Origin: Carnobacterium sp. CP1
GTDB lineage: Bacteria; Bacillota; Bacilli; Lactobacillales; Carnobacteriaceae
DNA: 64,000 bases
Direction: 5' to 3'
Assembly (NCBI RefSeq): GCF_001483965.1
Contig: NZ_CP010796.1
Location: 558,001 to 622,000 of the forward strand
In this document: positions 10,436 to 19,296 of the stretch, one piece after another
Position numbering within the stretch: the first letter of the stretch is position 1
How the letters are laid out: every line of letters begins with the position of its first letter
Notes under the pieces: generated by a model
Told to the model about the DNA's origin: nothing
What the model saw: the letters and a program-made list of their open reading frames with translations, nothing else
Databases searched by the model: none
Position numbers and translations under genes: made by a program

Positions 10436-11539
10436 ATGGATCGTTTACTAATTTTAGAAGACGGCACTATCTTTAAAGGCAAAGGATTCGGTTCTTTGAT
10501 TGATACGATTGGGGAAGTTGTTTTTACAACGGGAATGACCGGCTACCAAGAAACGATAACCGATCCTTCTTACAACGGTCAAATTTTAGTTTTTGCTAAT
10601 CCTTTAGTGGGCAATACCGGCATAAACCGAGATGACTATGAATCCATCGAATCGATTTGTAAAGCAGTTATTGTCAAAGAATTTGCCCGTGTTCCAGCTA
10701 ACTGGCGCAGTCAAATGAACTTGGATGAATTTTTAAAAATCAAAAAAATACCCGGGATTTCGGGTATCGATACGCGGAGACTAACACGTCACATTCGTGA
10801 ATCCGGCATTATGCGCGGTATGTTAATCGACGCTCAAGATGACTTAGTTCATGCGTTTGACCAGTTAAGAGCAACGGTCTTGCCTAGCAACCAGGTATCG
10901 CAAGTCTCGGCTAGCCGTTCTTATGCTAGTCCAGGAGTAGGAAGAAATATCATTGTGATCGACTTTGGTTTAAAACACAGTCTTTTAAAAGAATTAAACA
11001 AACGCAATTGCCATGTTGTCGTTTTACCTTATGATACAACAGGAGAAACCATTTTAAACTTGGCTCCGGACGGGGTCATGTTGAGCAACGGCCCAGGTGA
11101 TCCAAATGATTTGCCGCAAGCTCTTAAAATGGTTCAAGAGTTGCAAGGTACGGTTCCTATTTTCGGGATTGGTCTGGGCCACCAACTGATCGCGCTTGCT
11201 AATGGAGCTAAAATCAGCAAATTGAAAGTAGGTCATCATGGTTTTAATTACGCTGTAAGGGAAGAGGCAACTGGTCGAGTTGATTTCACTTCACAAAACC
11301 ATCGCTTTGCATTAGAAAAAGAAACACTCGATGTTGATCAATGGATCATCACTCATACAGAAATTAAAGACAGCGCTATAGCCGGAATAAAACACCGCTA
11401 CCAGCCTGTTTTCAGCACTTTGTTTCAGCCTAACGCAACACCGGGGCCGCATGACGCTGTTCATCTATTCGATCAGTTTATGGAAATGATCGATGGTTGG
11501 AAGGAGGCAAGAGAGCATGATCAACAAGGCGAAAGCTAA
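10436..11539 (+). CDS. carA: CarA-like carbamoyl-phosphate synthase small subunit, catalytic triad lost
   Basis: By overall sequence this is CarA, 367 residues, with a normal N-terminal half ([30 protein letters not shown]) and a class I glutamine amidotransferase C-terminal half (SNGPGDPND). The amidotransferase centre is changed at every catalytic position. The nucleophile motif GICLGHQ reads GIGLGHQ (Gly246 for Cys). GHRGxNHPV reads GHHGFNYAV (266-274). The His-Glu motif YHPEASPGP reads FQPNATPGP (Gln331, Asn333). It should not hydrolyse glutamine. The frame is intact, AGGAGG lies upstream, and the stop overlaps carB by 23 nt. I call it a likely pseudoenzyme rather than a pseudogene. Confidence 0.85.
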   Translation: MDRLLILEDGTIFKGKGFGSLIDTIGEVVFTTGMTGYQETITDPSYNGQILVFANPLVGNTGINRDDYESIESICKAVIVKEFARVPANWRSQMNLDEFLKIKKIPGISGIDTRRLTRHIRESGIMRGMLIDAQDDLVHAFDQLRATVLPSNQVSQVSASRSYASPGVGRNIIVIDFGLKHSLLKELNKRNCHVVVLPYDTTGETILNLAPDGVMLSNGPGDPNDLPQALKMVQELQGTVPIFGIGLGHQLIALANGAKISKLKVGHHGFNYAVREEATGRVDFTSQNHRFALEKETLDVDQWIITHTEIKDSAIAGIKHRYQPVFSTLFQPNATPGPHDAVHLFDQFMEMIDGWKEAREHDQQGES

Positions 11540-14504
11540 AAAAGTTCTAGTGATTGGATCAACTCCAAGCGACAGTGATTCCTCAGCTAATGTGGATTAC
11601 GGAACAGCCCAAATCATTCTCTCTTTAAAAGAGATCGGCTATGAAGTTATTCTGGTTGATTCGAATCCAACCGCATTGGCAACAAATAAAGATAGAGCGG
11701 ATAAAGTTTACATCGAACCTCTGACCGTTGATTTTGTTTCACAAATCATTCGAAAAGAACGGCCAAATGAAATCTTTCCTGTCTTACACAACTCTTTAAG
11801 TTTTTATCTGATGGAAGAGTTGGCTCATTCAGGACTGTTAGAAGAACTGCACATCAAGGTACTGGGAACAAGCCAACAGACCATTCAAAAAATTAAACAG
11901 CCCGAAACTTTTCGGAAATGGATGCAGACCCTCAAAGAACCAACACGAGCAGGACAAGGCGTTTACTCACAGACAGAAGCCTTGGGTTTTGCTGAAAAAG
12001 AAGGCTTTCCGCTGCTTATTCAGTCTCAGACCCCTACTGGCGAATGGGTACAAGAATGGTGTTCTACTAATGAAAAGGTAAAAAAAGTAGCAGCTGCTCA
12101 TTTTCTTTTATCGCCGCACACCCCTATTTTTATTGAAACGGGTCTGACCGGTTATAAATTGATTCAATTTGAAGTATTGCGGGACAAAAAAGATCAGGCT
12201 TTAGTTGTTTCTACGTCAGAGAATTTGAAGACAGATGAATCCGATCAAAAAACTATGATCATGATCACCCCTAGCCAAACATTGACGGATCTTGATTACC
12301 AATTACTCCGTGATGCAGCATTAACGATTGTCCGCGGATTAGAGATCGAAGGAGGATGTACGATCCAGTTCGCTTTTCATCCAAACCGTTTTATGTATTA
12401 TGTGACTAAAATAGATCCTGGTTTTACTCGTTCAACTCTTTTAGTCAGCAAAGCAACAGGGTATCCAATCATCAAATTGTCTGTTAAACTAGCTGCCGGT
12501 TTAACGTTAGATACATTAAAAAATCCGTTTAATGAAACGGCTTATCTCGAATACGAACCTACGTTGGACTACATTACTACCTATATTTCGAATTGGTCTA
12601 ATGGGACATCTGTAAAAAGAAACTCTCCTAAAAAACAAATTACCGGAGAAGCAATGGCTATTGGCCGAACACTTGAAGAATCGATTTTGAAAGCTTTTCG
12701 TTCTTTGGATACAGCAGATGGCGTAACGTTACTGAAAACAGCCACTCACAGTAACGACGAAGAAATAGCAGAGCACCTACTGCATGCTCAGTATGATCAT
12801 CTCGCTTATTTACTCGAAGCTCTTCGCCGCGGATACACGATTGAAGAGTTAAGTGAGGTAACAAAAATCGAGTTGTTTTTCTTAGATAAATTAGCCCATA
12901 TCATTGAGATCGAGCACGAGCTCGAACGTCACCCTAGTGATCTTACTGCATTAAGAAGTGCTAAAGAATATGGATTTTCTGATTCAGTTATTGCTGCACT
13001 ATGGAAAACAACCGCTGACGAAGTAAATAGATTGCGTAATGCACATGATATCGTTCCTGTTTATAAAGCTATTGATAGCTCGGCGGGAGAAATCGCTGCA
13101 CAATCCACATGTTTTTATAGTACGTATGAAGAAGAAAATGAAAGTACGGCAATCGGTAAAAAGTCCATTTTACTTTTAACTGCCAGCACAGGCATGAACG
13201 ATCCAAGAAGAGGATACGATAGCGCTCTTTTACAAGCCATAACGGCTATCCAAGAAGCTGGCTATGAAGCAATCTTATTAAACAGCCATCCAGCATCTCT
13301 TTCAACGGATTTTTCTGTCCAGGCTAAAACGTATTTGGTCCCGTCAACGGTGGAGGATATCGTACAGGTAGTTCAGTTGGAAAAACCTATAGGCGTGATG
13401 GTTCAATTTGGAGGCCCAGAGGCACTTGAATTGTCTAAAGCGTTAACTCCTTTAGAAATCCCTGTCTTGGACGCTGTCCCGTCGTATTTAGTCAGCAAAG
13501 AGGCAGAGAATGACGGGATGATCGAACTTATTCAACCGTTGCTGGCAGAATTGGCTATCCCATATGCTGCACCGGAGAATCAGGCAATGGCTGATGAACA
13601 AATCGAAGTCATCAGTATTTCTGATGGAGAAAGAGTACTATTTCCAGGGTTGATCGAACACATTGGACACCTGAATGGAGTAGGGACAGAGCCCGTGATG
13701 GTTCATCCTACACAAACTCTTTCTGAACAAAAACAGCAGAAAATCAAAGAATATGCCGCTCGTCTAGCACTTGCTTTAAAATGGACGGGCATCACCACTA
13801 TGTATTTCACGATTCAGCAAGAAAACATCCAGTTTCTTAATCTAACACTAGGGACAACTCAAACGATTCCTTTTTTAAGCAAAGCAACGGGTTTCCCTAT
13901 CATTCCGACGGCCGTTCAAGTTCTCTTGGGTAACTCTTTAGCAGCTCAATTAGATTTAAAAGAAAACACACAAACAATAAGCCCCGCCGTTTATGTAAAA
14001 GCCCCTGTTTATTCATTTTCATCAGAACCTGAAATAGACTGGATGGGGGAAGTTATGGGATCTGATCGAACGTTAGGCAAGGCAATATTTAAAACCTTTG
14101 AAGCCGCCCAAGTTCATTTGTCAGAATTTGGTTCTATCCTTTTGCTGCTTTCCGAAAAAGATCAAGATCAAGCCGAAGAATTAACTAGGCGATTTCAGCA
14201 AATAGGATACCGTATGCTAACTACTCAACCATTAAGTCAACAATTAGCTGAAAAAGGTTTAGTAGTGACTGCGCTGGATCCATCTTTTGAGTCTATCGAT
14301 AAAAGCAGTGCAAAAAGAATCAATAAAAAGGAAATTCAATTAGTGATCGACACTAGAGCATCTAAAACGAAAACAGTAAAAGAACAGTTGACCATTCGTC
14401 AAGCAGCGCATGAACAAAATATTCCTCTGCTTACTTCTATTACAACGATTTCAGCTGTATTAAATTTCTTGGAATTGCGCACGTTCACAACAAATCCGAT
14501 TTAA
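11517..14504 (+). CDS. carB: CarB-like carbamoyl-phosphate synthase large subunit, both ATP sites degenerate
   Basis: A 995-residue CarB homologue (usual about 1060-1070) in one open frame. The start is the ATG 11 nt after GGAGG inside carA. Scaffold motifs persist: [49 protein letters not shown]. Functional motifs do not. First half: GSGPIIIGQ reads GSTPSDSDS (14-22), GGQT reads HNSL (91-94), the phosphate-loop Arg is Gln169 and the glycine loop is gone, and ExNPR reads KIDPG (298-302). Second half: ExNPR reads NLTLG (775-779) and about 70 residues of the ATP-grasp domain seem deleted near residue 690. The C-terminal allosteric-type domain remains. Catalysis is not expected. Confidence 0.85.
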   Translation: MINKAKAKKVLVIGSTPSDSDSSANVDYGTAQIILSLKEIGYEVILVDSNPTALATNKDRADKVYIEPLTVDFVSQIIRKERPNEIFPVLHNSLSFYLMEELAHSGLLEELHIKVLGTSQQTIQKIKQPETFRKWMQTLKEPTRAGQGVYSQTEALGFAEKEGFPLLIQSQTPTGEWVQEWCSTNEKVKKVAAAHFLLSPHTPIFIETGLTGYKLIQFEVLRDKKDQALVVSTSENLKTDESDQKTMIMITPSQTLTDLDYQLLRDAALTIVRGLEIEGGCTIQFAFHPNRFMYYVTKIDPGFTRSTLLVSKATGYPIIKLSVKLAAGLTLDTLKNPFNETAYLEYEPTLDYITTYISNWSNGTSVKRNSPKKQITGEAMAIGRTLEESILKAFRSLDTADGVTLLKTATHSNDEEIAEHLLHAQYDHLAYLLEALRRGYTIEELSEVTKIELFFLDKLAHIIEIEHELERHPSDLTALRSAKEYGFSDSVIAALWKTTADEVNRLRNAHDIVPVYKAIDSSAGEIAAQSTCFYSTYEEENESTAIGKKSILLLTASTGMNDPRRGYDSALLQAITAIQEAGYEAILLNSHPASLSTDFSVQAKTYLVPSTVEDIVQVVQLEKPIGVMVQFGGPEALELSKALTPLEIPVLDAVPSYLVSKEAENDGMIELIQPLLAELAIPYAAPENQAMADEQIEVISISDGERVLFPGLIEHIGHLNGVGTEPVMVHPTQTLSEQKQQKIKEYAARLALALKWTGITTMYFTIQQENIQFLNLTLGTTQTIPFLSKATGFPIIPTAVQVLLGNSLAAQLDLKENTQTISPAVYVKAPVYSFSSEPEIDWMGEVMGSDRTLGKAIFKTFEAAQVHLSEFGSILLLLSEKDQDQAEELTRRFQQIGYRMLTTQPLSQQLAEKGLVVTALDPSFESIDKSSAKRINKKEIQLVIDTRASKTKTVKEQLTIRQAAHEQNIPLLTSITTISAVLNFLELRTFTTNPI

Positions 14505-14546
14505 GTTAGGAATCACATCAATGTAATCAATTTTTGGAGGGATCAT

Positions 14547-15476
14547 ATGAGTCGTTTAACAGTAACATTACCGGGATTGGATTTAAAAAATCCTATTATG
14601 CCGGCCAGCGGAACGTTTGGCTTTGGCGATCTATACATGGATCGCTACGATTATAGTGTCTTAGGAGCTCTGATCATCAAATCAACAACTGCAGAGCCGC
14701 GGATAGGAAACGCTGAGCCACGTTACCATCATTTAGAAAATGGAGTATTAAACGCAGTCGGTTTACGAAACCCAGGTGTAGATGTAATCGTAAATGAAAA
14801 ATTACCAGCGTTAGAAAAATTTGACACGCCTATTATCGCAAGTGTAGCAGGAACGACGATTTCCGATTATGTAGCGGTAACAAAAAAACTCTGTCACTCA
14901 CCAATTGTGAAAGCTCTTGAAATCAATCTGTCTTGTCCAAATGTAGCAGATGGAGGATTAACATTCGGTTCAAATCCTGAAGCTGTTTATCAGATGACAA
15001 AAGCAGTCAAATCAGTGGCTACTGTTCCAATTTATGTTAAATTAACACCTAATGTAACGGATATTACTGAAATTGCCAAAGCTGCTGAAGCAGGCGGAGC
15101 AGATGGCATCAGTATGATCAATACGCTTTTAGGAATGAGCATCGATTTAAAAACTAAACAGCCTTTTTTAGCCAATAAAACAGGAGGTTTATCAGGTTCA
15201 GCTATAAGCCCCATTGCTGTTCGAATGGTTTACCAAGTTTCTCGGGCTGTATCGATTCCAGTCATTGGGATGGGAGGCATCTCGACAGTCGATGATGTTC
15301 TTGAGATGCTGATGGCAGGTGCTAGCGCAGTAGCCATAGGGACAGCTAATTATAACAACCCTATGATTTGTAAAGAATTGATTGAAGCTTTACCAGATCG
15401 AATGGATGAACTAGGAATTACATCTATTGAGTCCTTGATCAAAGAAGTAAAGGCAGGCCAGAATAGTGAATACTAA
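14547..15476 (+). CDS. pyrD: dihydroorotate dehydrogenase, class 1B type
   Basis: FMN enzyme that oxidises dihydroorotate to orotate. The 309-residue protein aligns by eye with the Bacillus class 1B enzyme: [22 protein letters not shown], the catalytic-Cys motif EINLSCPNV (about 125-133), NKTGGLSG and IPVIGMGGI. Class 1B enzymes normally pair with the iron-sulfur/FAD subunit PyrK, whose gene would sit directly upstream; it is absent here. TTGGAGGG precedes the ATG. The gene overlaps pyrF by 11 nt. Confidence 0.94.
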   Translation: MSRLTVTLPGLDLKNPIMPASGTFGFGDLYMDRYDYSVLGALIIKSTTAEPRIGNAEPRYHHLENGVLNAVGLRNPGVDVIVNEKLPALEKFDTPIIASVAGTTISDYVAVTKKLCHSPIVKALEINLSCPNVADGGLTFGSNPEAVYQMTKAVKSVATVPIYVKLTPNVTDITEIAKAAEAGGADGISMINTLLGMSIDLKTKQPFLANKTGGLSGSAISPIAVRMVYQVSRAVSIPVIGMGGISTVDDVLEMLMAGASAVAIGTANYNNPMICKELIEALPDRMDELGITSIESLIKEVKAGQNSEY

Positions 15477-16182
15477 ACCAATTATTGCGTTAGATTTTTC
15501 AACAAGTGAAGAGATAAAACAGTTTTTAAGTCATTTTAAAGATGAATCATTATTTGTCAAAGTAGGGATGGAGCTCTATTATCAAAACGGTCCTGAAATC
15601 GTTAAGTACATGAAAGAACTAGGACATGAGATTTTTTTAGATTTGAAATTGCATGATATACCGAACACAGTCAAGCGTTCAATGAAAGGTTTGGCAGCTT
15701 TGGATATCGATATGATCAATGTGCATGCAGCTGGAGGAAGTGAAATGATGGAAGCTGCAATGGATGGTATTCTTGCAGGCACTCCAGCCGGCAGTACGCG
15801 GCCGGATTTAATTGCCGTCACTCAACTGACTTCTACTACACCCGAAGCTATGCGGAGAGAACAGCTGATCGAAGTACCTTTATTGCAAAGCGTTATCCAT
15901 TACGCTCAATTGACTCAAACAGCCGGATTGGATGGAGTTGTTTGCTCTGCGTTAGAAGCACGGCTAATCAAAAAAAATACCGCTTCAGACTTTTTATGTG
16001 TCACACCTGGAATCCGACCTAGCGGCGAAGAAAAAGGCGATCAGAAACGGGTCGCTACACCAGCATCAGCTTATGAAGAAGGGGCCAGCCACATCGTGGT
16101 CGGGCGTCCCATTACATTGGCCCAAGATCCCGTAGCAGCTTATCACTTAATCAAAAATCAATGGAACGGAGACAACCATTAA
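15466..16182 (+). CDS. pyrF: orotidine 5'-phosphate decarboxylase
   Basis: Decarboxylates OMP to UMP, the last step of the pathway. The 238-residue protein carries the family motif [14 protein letters not shown] with the Asp-Lys-Asp charge network (about 58-71), plus VTPGIRPSG and HIVVGRPIT for phosphate binding. The start is GTG inside the end of pyrD, an 11-nt overlap that suggests translational coupling. The stop abuts the pyrE ATG. Confidence 0.96.
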   Translation: MNTKPIIALDFSTSEEIKQFLSHFKDESLFVKVGMELYYQNGPEIVKYMKELGHEIFLDLKLHDIPNTVKRSMKGLAALDIDMINVHAAGGSEMMEAAMDGILAGTPAGSTRPDLIAVTQLTSTTPEAMRREQLIEVPLLQSVIHYAQLTQTAGLDGVVCSALEARLIKKNTASDFLCVTPGIRPSGEEKGDQKRVATPASAYEEGASHIVVGRPITLAQDPVAAYHLIKNQWNGDNH

Positions 16183-16812
16183 ATGACAATCGAAAAAACA
16201 ATTGCAAAGCACTTATTAGATATTAAAGCAGTAAGTTTAAACCCAAATAATCCCTTTACTTGGGCAAGTGGAATGAAAAGCCCAATTTATTGCGATAACC
16301 GCATTACAATGGGGTATCCGGCGGTTAGAAAAGAAATCGCCCAAGATATGGCTGATTTGATTAGAGAAAATTACCCTTCCGTAGAAGTCATTGCCGGTAC
16401 CGCTACAGCTGGAATTCCGCATGCGGCGTGGGTCGCTGAAGTATTGGATTTGCCTATGGTTTACATACGCAGTAAAGCAAAAGAACATGGTAAAGGCAAT
16501 CAAATAGAAGGACGGTTAGTACCCGGTCAGAAAATGGTCGTGATCGAAGACTTGATCTCAACTGGCGGCAGTGTCATTGATGCTTGTGGAGCAGCCGCTA
16601 AAGAAGGGGCAGAGATTCTTGGAGTAGCTGCTATTTTCACTTATGAATTGCCAAAAGGATTAGAAAATTTCAAAAAACACGAAATTGCTTTAAAAACATT
16701 AACCAACTATACAACTTTAATTGAAGTTGCTTTAGAAACGAAAGCTATTGAACAAGAAGATGTCAGCCTTTTAAAACAGTGGAAAAAAGATCCAGTGAAT
16801 TGGAAAAAATAA
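16183..16812 (+). CDS. pyrE: orotate phosphoribosyltransferase
   Basis: Joins orotate and PRPP to make OMP. The 209-residue protein has the orotate loop region [21 protein letters not shown] near the N-terminus and the PRPP motif [16 protein letters not shown] (about 118-133). The ATG directly follows the pyrF stop. It is the last gene of the operon; no strong terminator sits immediately after it, but one occurs at 17117-17152. Confidence 0.96.
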   Translation: MTIEKTIAKHLLDIKAVSLNPNNPFTWASGMKSPIYCDNRITMGYPAVRKEIAQDMADLIRENYPSVEVIAGTATAGIPHAAWVAEVLDLPMVYIRSKAKEHGKGNQIEGRLVPGQKMVVIEDLISTGGSVIDACGAAAKEGAEILGVAAIFTYELPKGLENFKKHEIALKTLTNYTTLIEVALETKAIEQEDVSLLKQWKKDPVNWKK

Positions 16813-16849
16813 TATTGCTCAGCGAACACATTTGCTGAACTACTGAACG

Positions 16850-17152
16850 AAATAAAAAGAGAGTGAGATAAAAAGCGTTTAGACTCGAATCTTCTACCTC
16901 GCATCCCGTACCTAAGCAGCTAAAGCTGCAAGGGCTAAGGCAACTAGAGGGAATAAGCGCAGTATGGTCATAGACCATCGAGCATTATGTAGGAGCACAC
17001 TGTAGGCTAGCGCCTAAGTGTATCGTGTTTGTACGTAGCTAAAGCTACAACTGCCATGATAAAGTGGACGTCGGGTCTGCTTTTTGGAACACGTTTTAGA
17101 ATAAACATTCGGATATGCAAAGAGGATGAGACAAAAGTCTCATCCTCTTTTT
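16850..17152. repeat. structured intergenic element with many small hairpins
   Basis: No gene fits here. The stretch begins AGAGTGAGATAAAAAGCG and ends with the similar GAGGATGAGACAAAAG. Inside are short stems: GCAGC-TAAA-GCTGC (16916-16929), ATGGTC-ATA-GACCAT (16964-16978), a TAGGCTAGCGCCTA palindrome (17003-17016) and GTAGC-TAAA-GCTAC (17035-17048), where the first and last share the loop TAAA. The layout resembles dispersed intergenic repeat elements of Gram-positive genomes; copy number cannot be tested from one window. Confidence 0.5.
17117..17152. terminator. terminator between pyrE and the MFS gene
   Basis: AAAGAGGATGAGACAAAAGT followed by its near-perfect complement and a T-run. The A-run on the other side lets it serve the minus-strand MFS gene as well. 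Confidence 0.85.
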
Positions 17153-18405
17153 TAATTTAATAGGTTACTAGAACCAATAAAACGATTTTTAGCTGCGCCT
17201 TGACCACAAATGAAGAGCAACAGAGCTGCTCCTGCTAACAGCAATAACGGACTATCCCAGCTATTCGTTACGTCATGCAAATACCCAAAGAGCATGGGTC
17301 CTATTGCAGCAAGCAGGTATCCAAAAGATTGAGCCATACCGGATAATTCTGCTGCTTGATGTGCGTTTTCGGTTCGTAAGCCAAAAAACATCATTGATAG
17401 GCCAAAAGCACATCCTCCACCAATACCAATCAAGATAATCCATAAAATAATTAAACCCGAACCGCCATAAAGCAATCCCAAAATGCCTGTTATTAATAAA
17501 ATGGACGTTATGCTGACTAATAAACGTTGATCAGCCATACGACCAGCAACAAGGGGGATAATAAAAGTAAAAGGAAGCAAGGCCAGTTGCATCATGGAGA
17601 GTAGCAATCCTGACTGATCAGAACTTATTCCTTGTTGCATCAATATTTCAGGTAACCAAGCAATTAGGACATAGAACACCATCGATTGGAGGCCCATGAA
17701 TAGAGTTACTTGCCAAGCTAATGGTGAACGCCATAAATTGGCTTTAGCTTGTGTGGGTTTGGTATATGTCTCGGACGTTTTTAGATAGTGCTGTTTTTTC
17801 ATTTGCGGCAGCCAAAAGAAAATGGACAGAAAACTTAATATCCCCCAAATTCCTAAAGCTCCCTGCCAACCATAGCCTGATTTCATCATAATAGGGATGC
17901 TGATACCTGAAGCTATAGCTCCAAACAAATTCATCGAAATAGAATACACACCAGTCATTACCCCGATTTTTCCAGGAAATTCTCGTTTAATAAGACTAGG
18001 CAGCAAGACATTACACACAGAAATAGCGAGTCCTAGCATAGCTGTTCCAATATATAAATTAGCCGTACCAGAAATAGAACGCACGAGGATACCAAAGGTC
18101 AAAAAAATAATTGCGAATAAAATCATAAACTCTATACCAAATTTTCGTCCTAACTTAGGCACAAAAGGCGAAATAAAGGCGAAAGCGAGTAGAGGAAGTG
18201 TAGTAATCATACCAGCTAATGTATTCGATAATTGTAATTGATCTCTAATATGTCCAACCAACGGCCCGACTGAAGTTAAAGGAGCCCGTAGATTAGTCGC
18301 AATAAAAACGATGCCTAAAATCATCACCCATTCTTTTGATTGTTTCTTAACCTCTATGGTTGTTTTTATACGTTGGTCGGTATTAAATTGTTTTGGCAAA
18401 TTCAT
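17152..18405 (-). CDS. MFS transporter, CynX/NimT-type
   Basis: A 417-residue integral membrane protein with about 12 hydrophobic segments. The first segment reads VMILGIVFIATNLRAPLTSVGPL, which is the signature style of the CynX/NimT (cyanate or nitroimidazole-type) branch of the major facilitator superfamily. The substrate is unknown. AGGAGG lies just upstream of the ATG. An XRE-cupin regulator is encoded just upstream on the same strand, and a perfect 13-bp inverted repeat lies in the MFS promoter region, so local control is likely. Confidence 0.85.
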   Translation of the reverse strand: MNLPKQFNTDQRIKTTIEVKKQSKEWVMILGIVFIATNLRAPLTSVGPLVGHIRDQLQLSNTLAGMITTLPLLAFAFISPFVPKLGRKFGIEFMILFAIIFLTFGILVRSISGTANLYIGTAMLGLAISVCNVLLPSLIKREFPGKIGVMTGVYSISMNLFGAIASGISIPIMMKSGYGWQGALGIWGILSFLSIFFWLPQMKKQHYLKTSETYTKPTQAKANLWRSPLAWQVTLFMGLQSMVFYVLIAWLPEILMQQGISSDQSGLLLSMMQLALLPFTFIIPLVAGRMADQRLLVSITSILLITGILGLLYGGSGLIILWIILIGIGGGCAFGLSMMFFGLRTENAHQAAELSGMAQSFGYLLAAIGPMLFGYLHDVTNSWDSPLLLLAGAALLLFICGQGAAKNRFIGSSNLLN

Positions 18406-18501
18406 CTTTATTCCTCCTGATAGTGCTCATAACTGAATAGGGTTAAATAGTTTTCTAGTTGCTACCATTCTAACAGTTACTTTCCAATACTTTTTCTTTT
18501 T

Positions 18502-18548
18502 GTATATTATAGTAAACAAAAAAACGAATACAATATACTATAATATAC
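18502..18548. promoter_or_regulatory. perfect inverted repeat upstream of the MFS gene
   Basis: GTATATTATAGTA (18502-18514) and its exact complement TACTATAATATAC (18536-18548) are 21 bases apart. The arms contain TATAAT-like boxes on the minus strand, so this is probably promoter plus operator. The XRE-cupin protein is the obvious candidate to bind it (inference). Confidence 0.6.
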
Positions 18549-18596
18549 AACTAATGGCTTGTCTATTTAAATTTTTACTTTATTTAAAAAGCCCAT

Positions 18597-18642
18597 AAAA
18601 AAAACACTCAATTATCCAGTAAGATAGATAATTGAGTGTTAT
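18597..18642 (-). terminator. terminator of the XRE-cupin gene
   Basis: A 14-bp stem AACACTCAATTATC with its complement, followed on the minus strand by eight T. Confidence 0.88.
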
Positions 18643-18683
18643 GGTTTAGTAATAGATAAACTACTGATTTAAAAAAGAATTAG

Positions 18684-19220
18684 TTAATAAGGACCGTATT
18701 TCAATGAAATATGCAATACAACCACATCATTAGAGTTATTGCTGTAAGAATGCACACCATCAGCACGAAAACTAATCGAATCATACGAACTCAACGTATA
18801 CGATTCCTCATTAATAACAATCTCAACCTCTCCTGACATCACTGTCACGATTTCAGTTGTATTCCAATGGTGCTTTTCTGGATGATATGAACTATTTTTC
18901 TGAAGGTAAGCACGATACATTTCAATTTCATTGCTTGTATTTTGAAAAATGGGTTCAATCATCCATGATTTTTGATCTCCCGAAATTCTCAATCCTTCTC
19001 CTGATCGAGATAGGTTCACTTCATTTTCTGTTGCAAACAACGTCATAAGAGGAATAGATAATCCTTTTGAAATTTTCCACAACATACCTAGGGTTGGGTT
19101 TGTCTCGCCGCGTTCAATATTTCCGAGCGTTAATTTACTTACATTGGTTAATTTAGATAATTCTTCGAGGCTTAACTGTCTTTCTTTTCTAAGCTTTCTT
19201 AATACTGCACCTACTTGCAA
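18684..19220 (-). CDS. XRE-family transcriptional regulator with C-terminal cupin domain
   Basis: A helix-turn-helix of the lambda repressor type occupies about residues 7-61 (LSLEELSKLTNVSKLTLGNIERGETNP), followed by a cupin sensor domain (about 105-175) with HHWNTTEIVTVMSGEVEI. Such proteins repress or activate neighbouring transporter or catabolic genes in response to a small ligand. The TTG at 19220 is the only conventional in-frame start, but it has no ribosome site; GGGAGG at 19259-19264 points instead to an ATA codon at 19248-19250, which would add ten residues. The likely target is the downstream MFS gene. Confidence 0.85.
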   Translation of the reverse strand: MQVGAVLRKLRKERQLSLEELSKLTNVSKLTLGNIERGETNPTLGMLWKISKGLSIPLMTLFATENEVNLSRSGEGLRISGDQKSWMIEPIFQNTSNEIEMYRAYLQKNSSYHPEKHHWNTTEIVTVMSGEVEIVINEESYTLSSYDSISFRADGVHSYSNNSNDVVVLHISLKYGPY

Positions 19221-19296
19221 TACAACTTGTTTTGGATCATCTGTTTCTATCTTCTAGACCTCCCTCGTTATAATTGCCAATCTTAACAAAAAAATG

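Noticed and set aside
10436-14504. CarA/CarB substitutions as a sequencing or frameshift artefact
   Set aside because: The changes are scattered in-frame substitutions at many separate catalytic motifs, with scaffold motifs intact and no stop codon over 4 kb, so a sequencing error cannot explain them.
16707-16978. Minus-strand ORFs reading out of the intergenic element into pyrE
   Set aside because: They overlap pyrE, carry no ribosome site and follow the hairpin sequence of the element.
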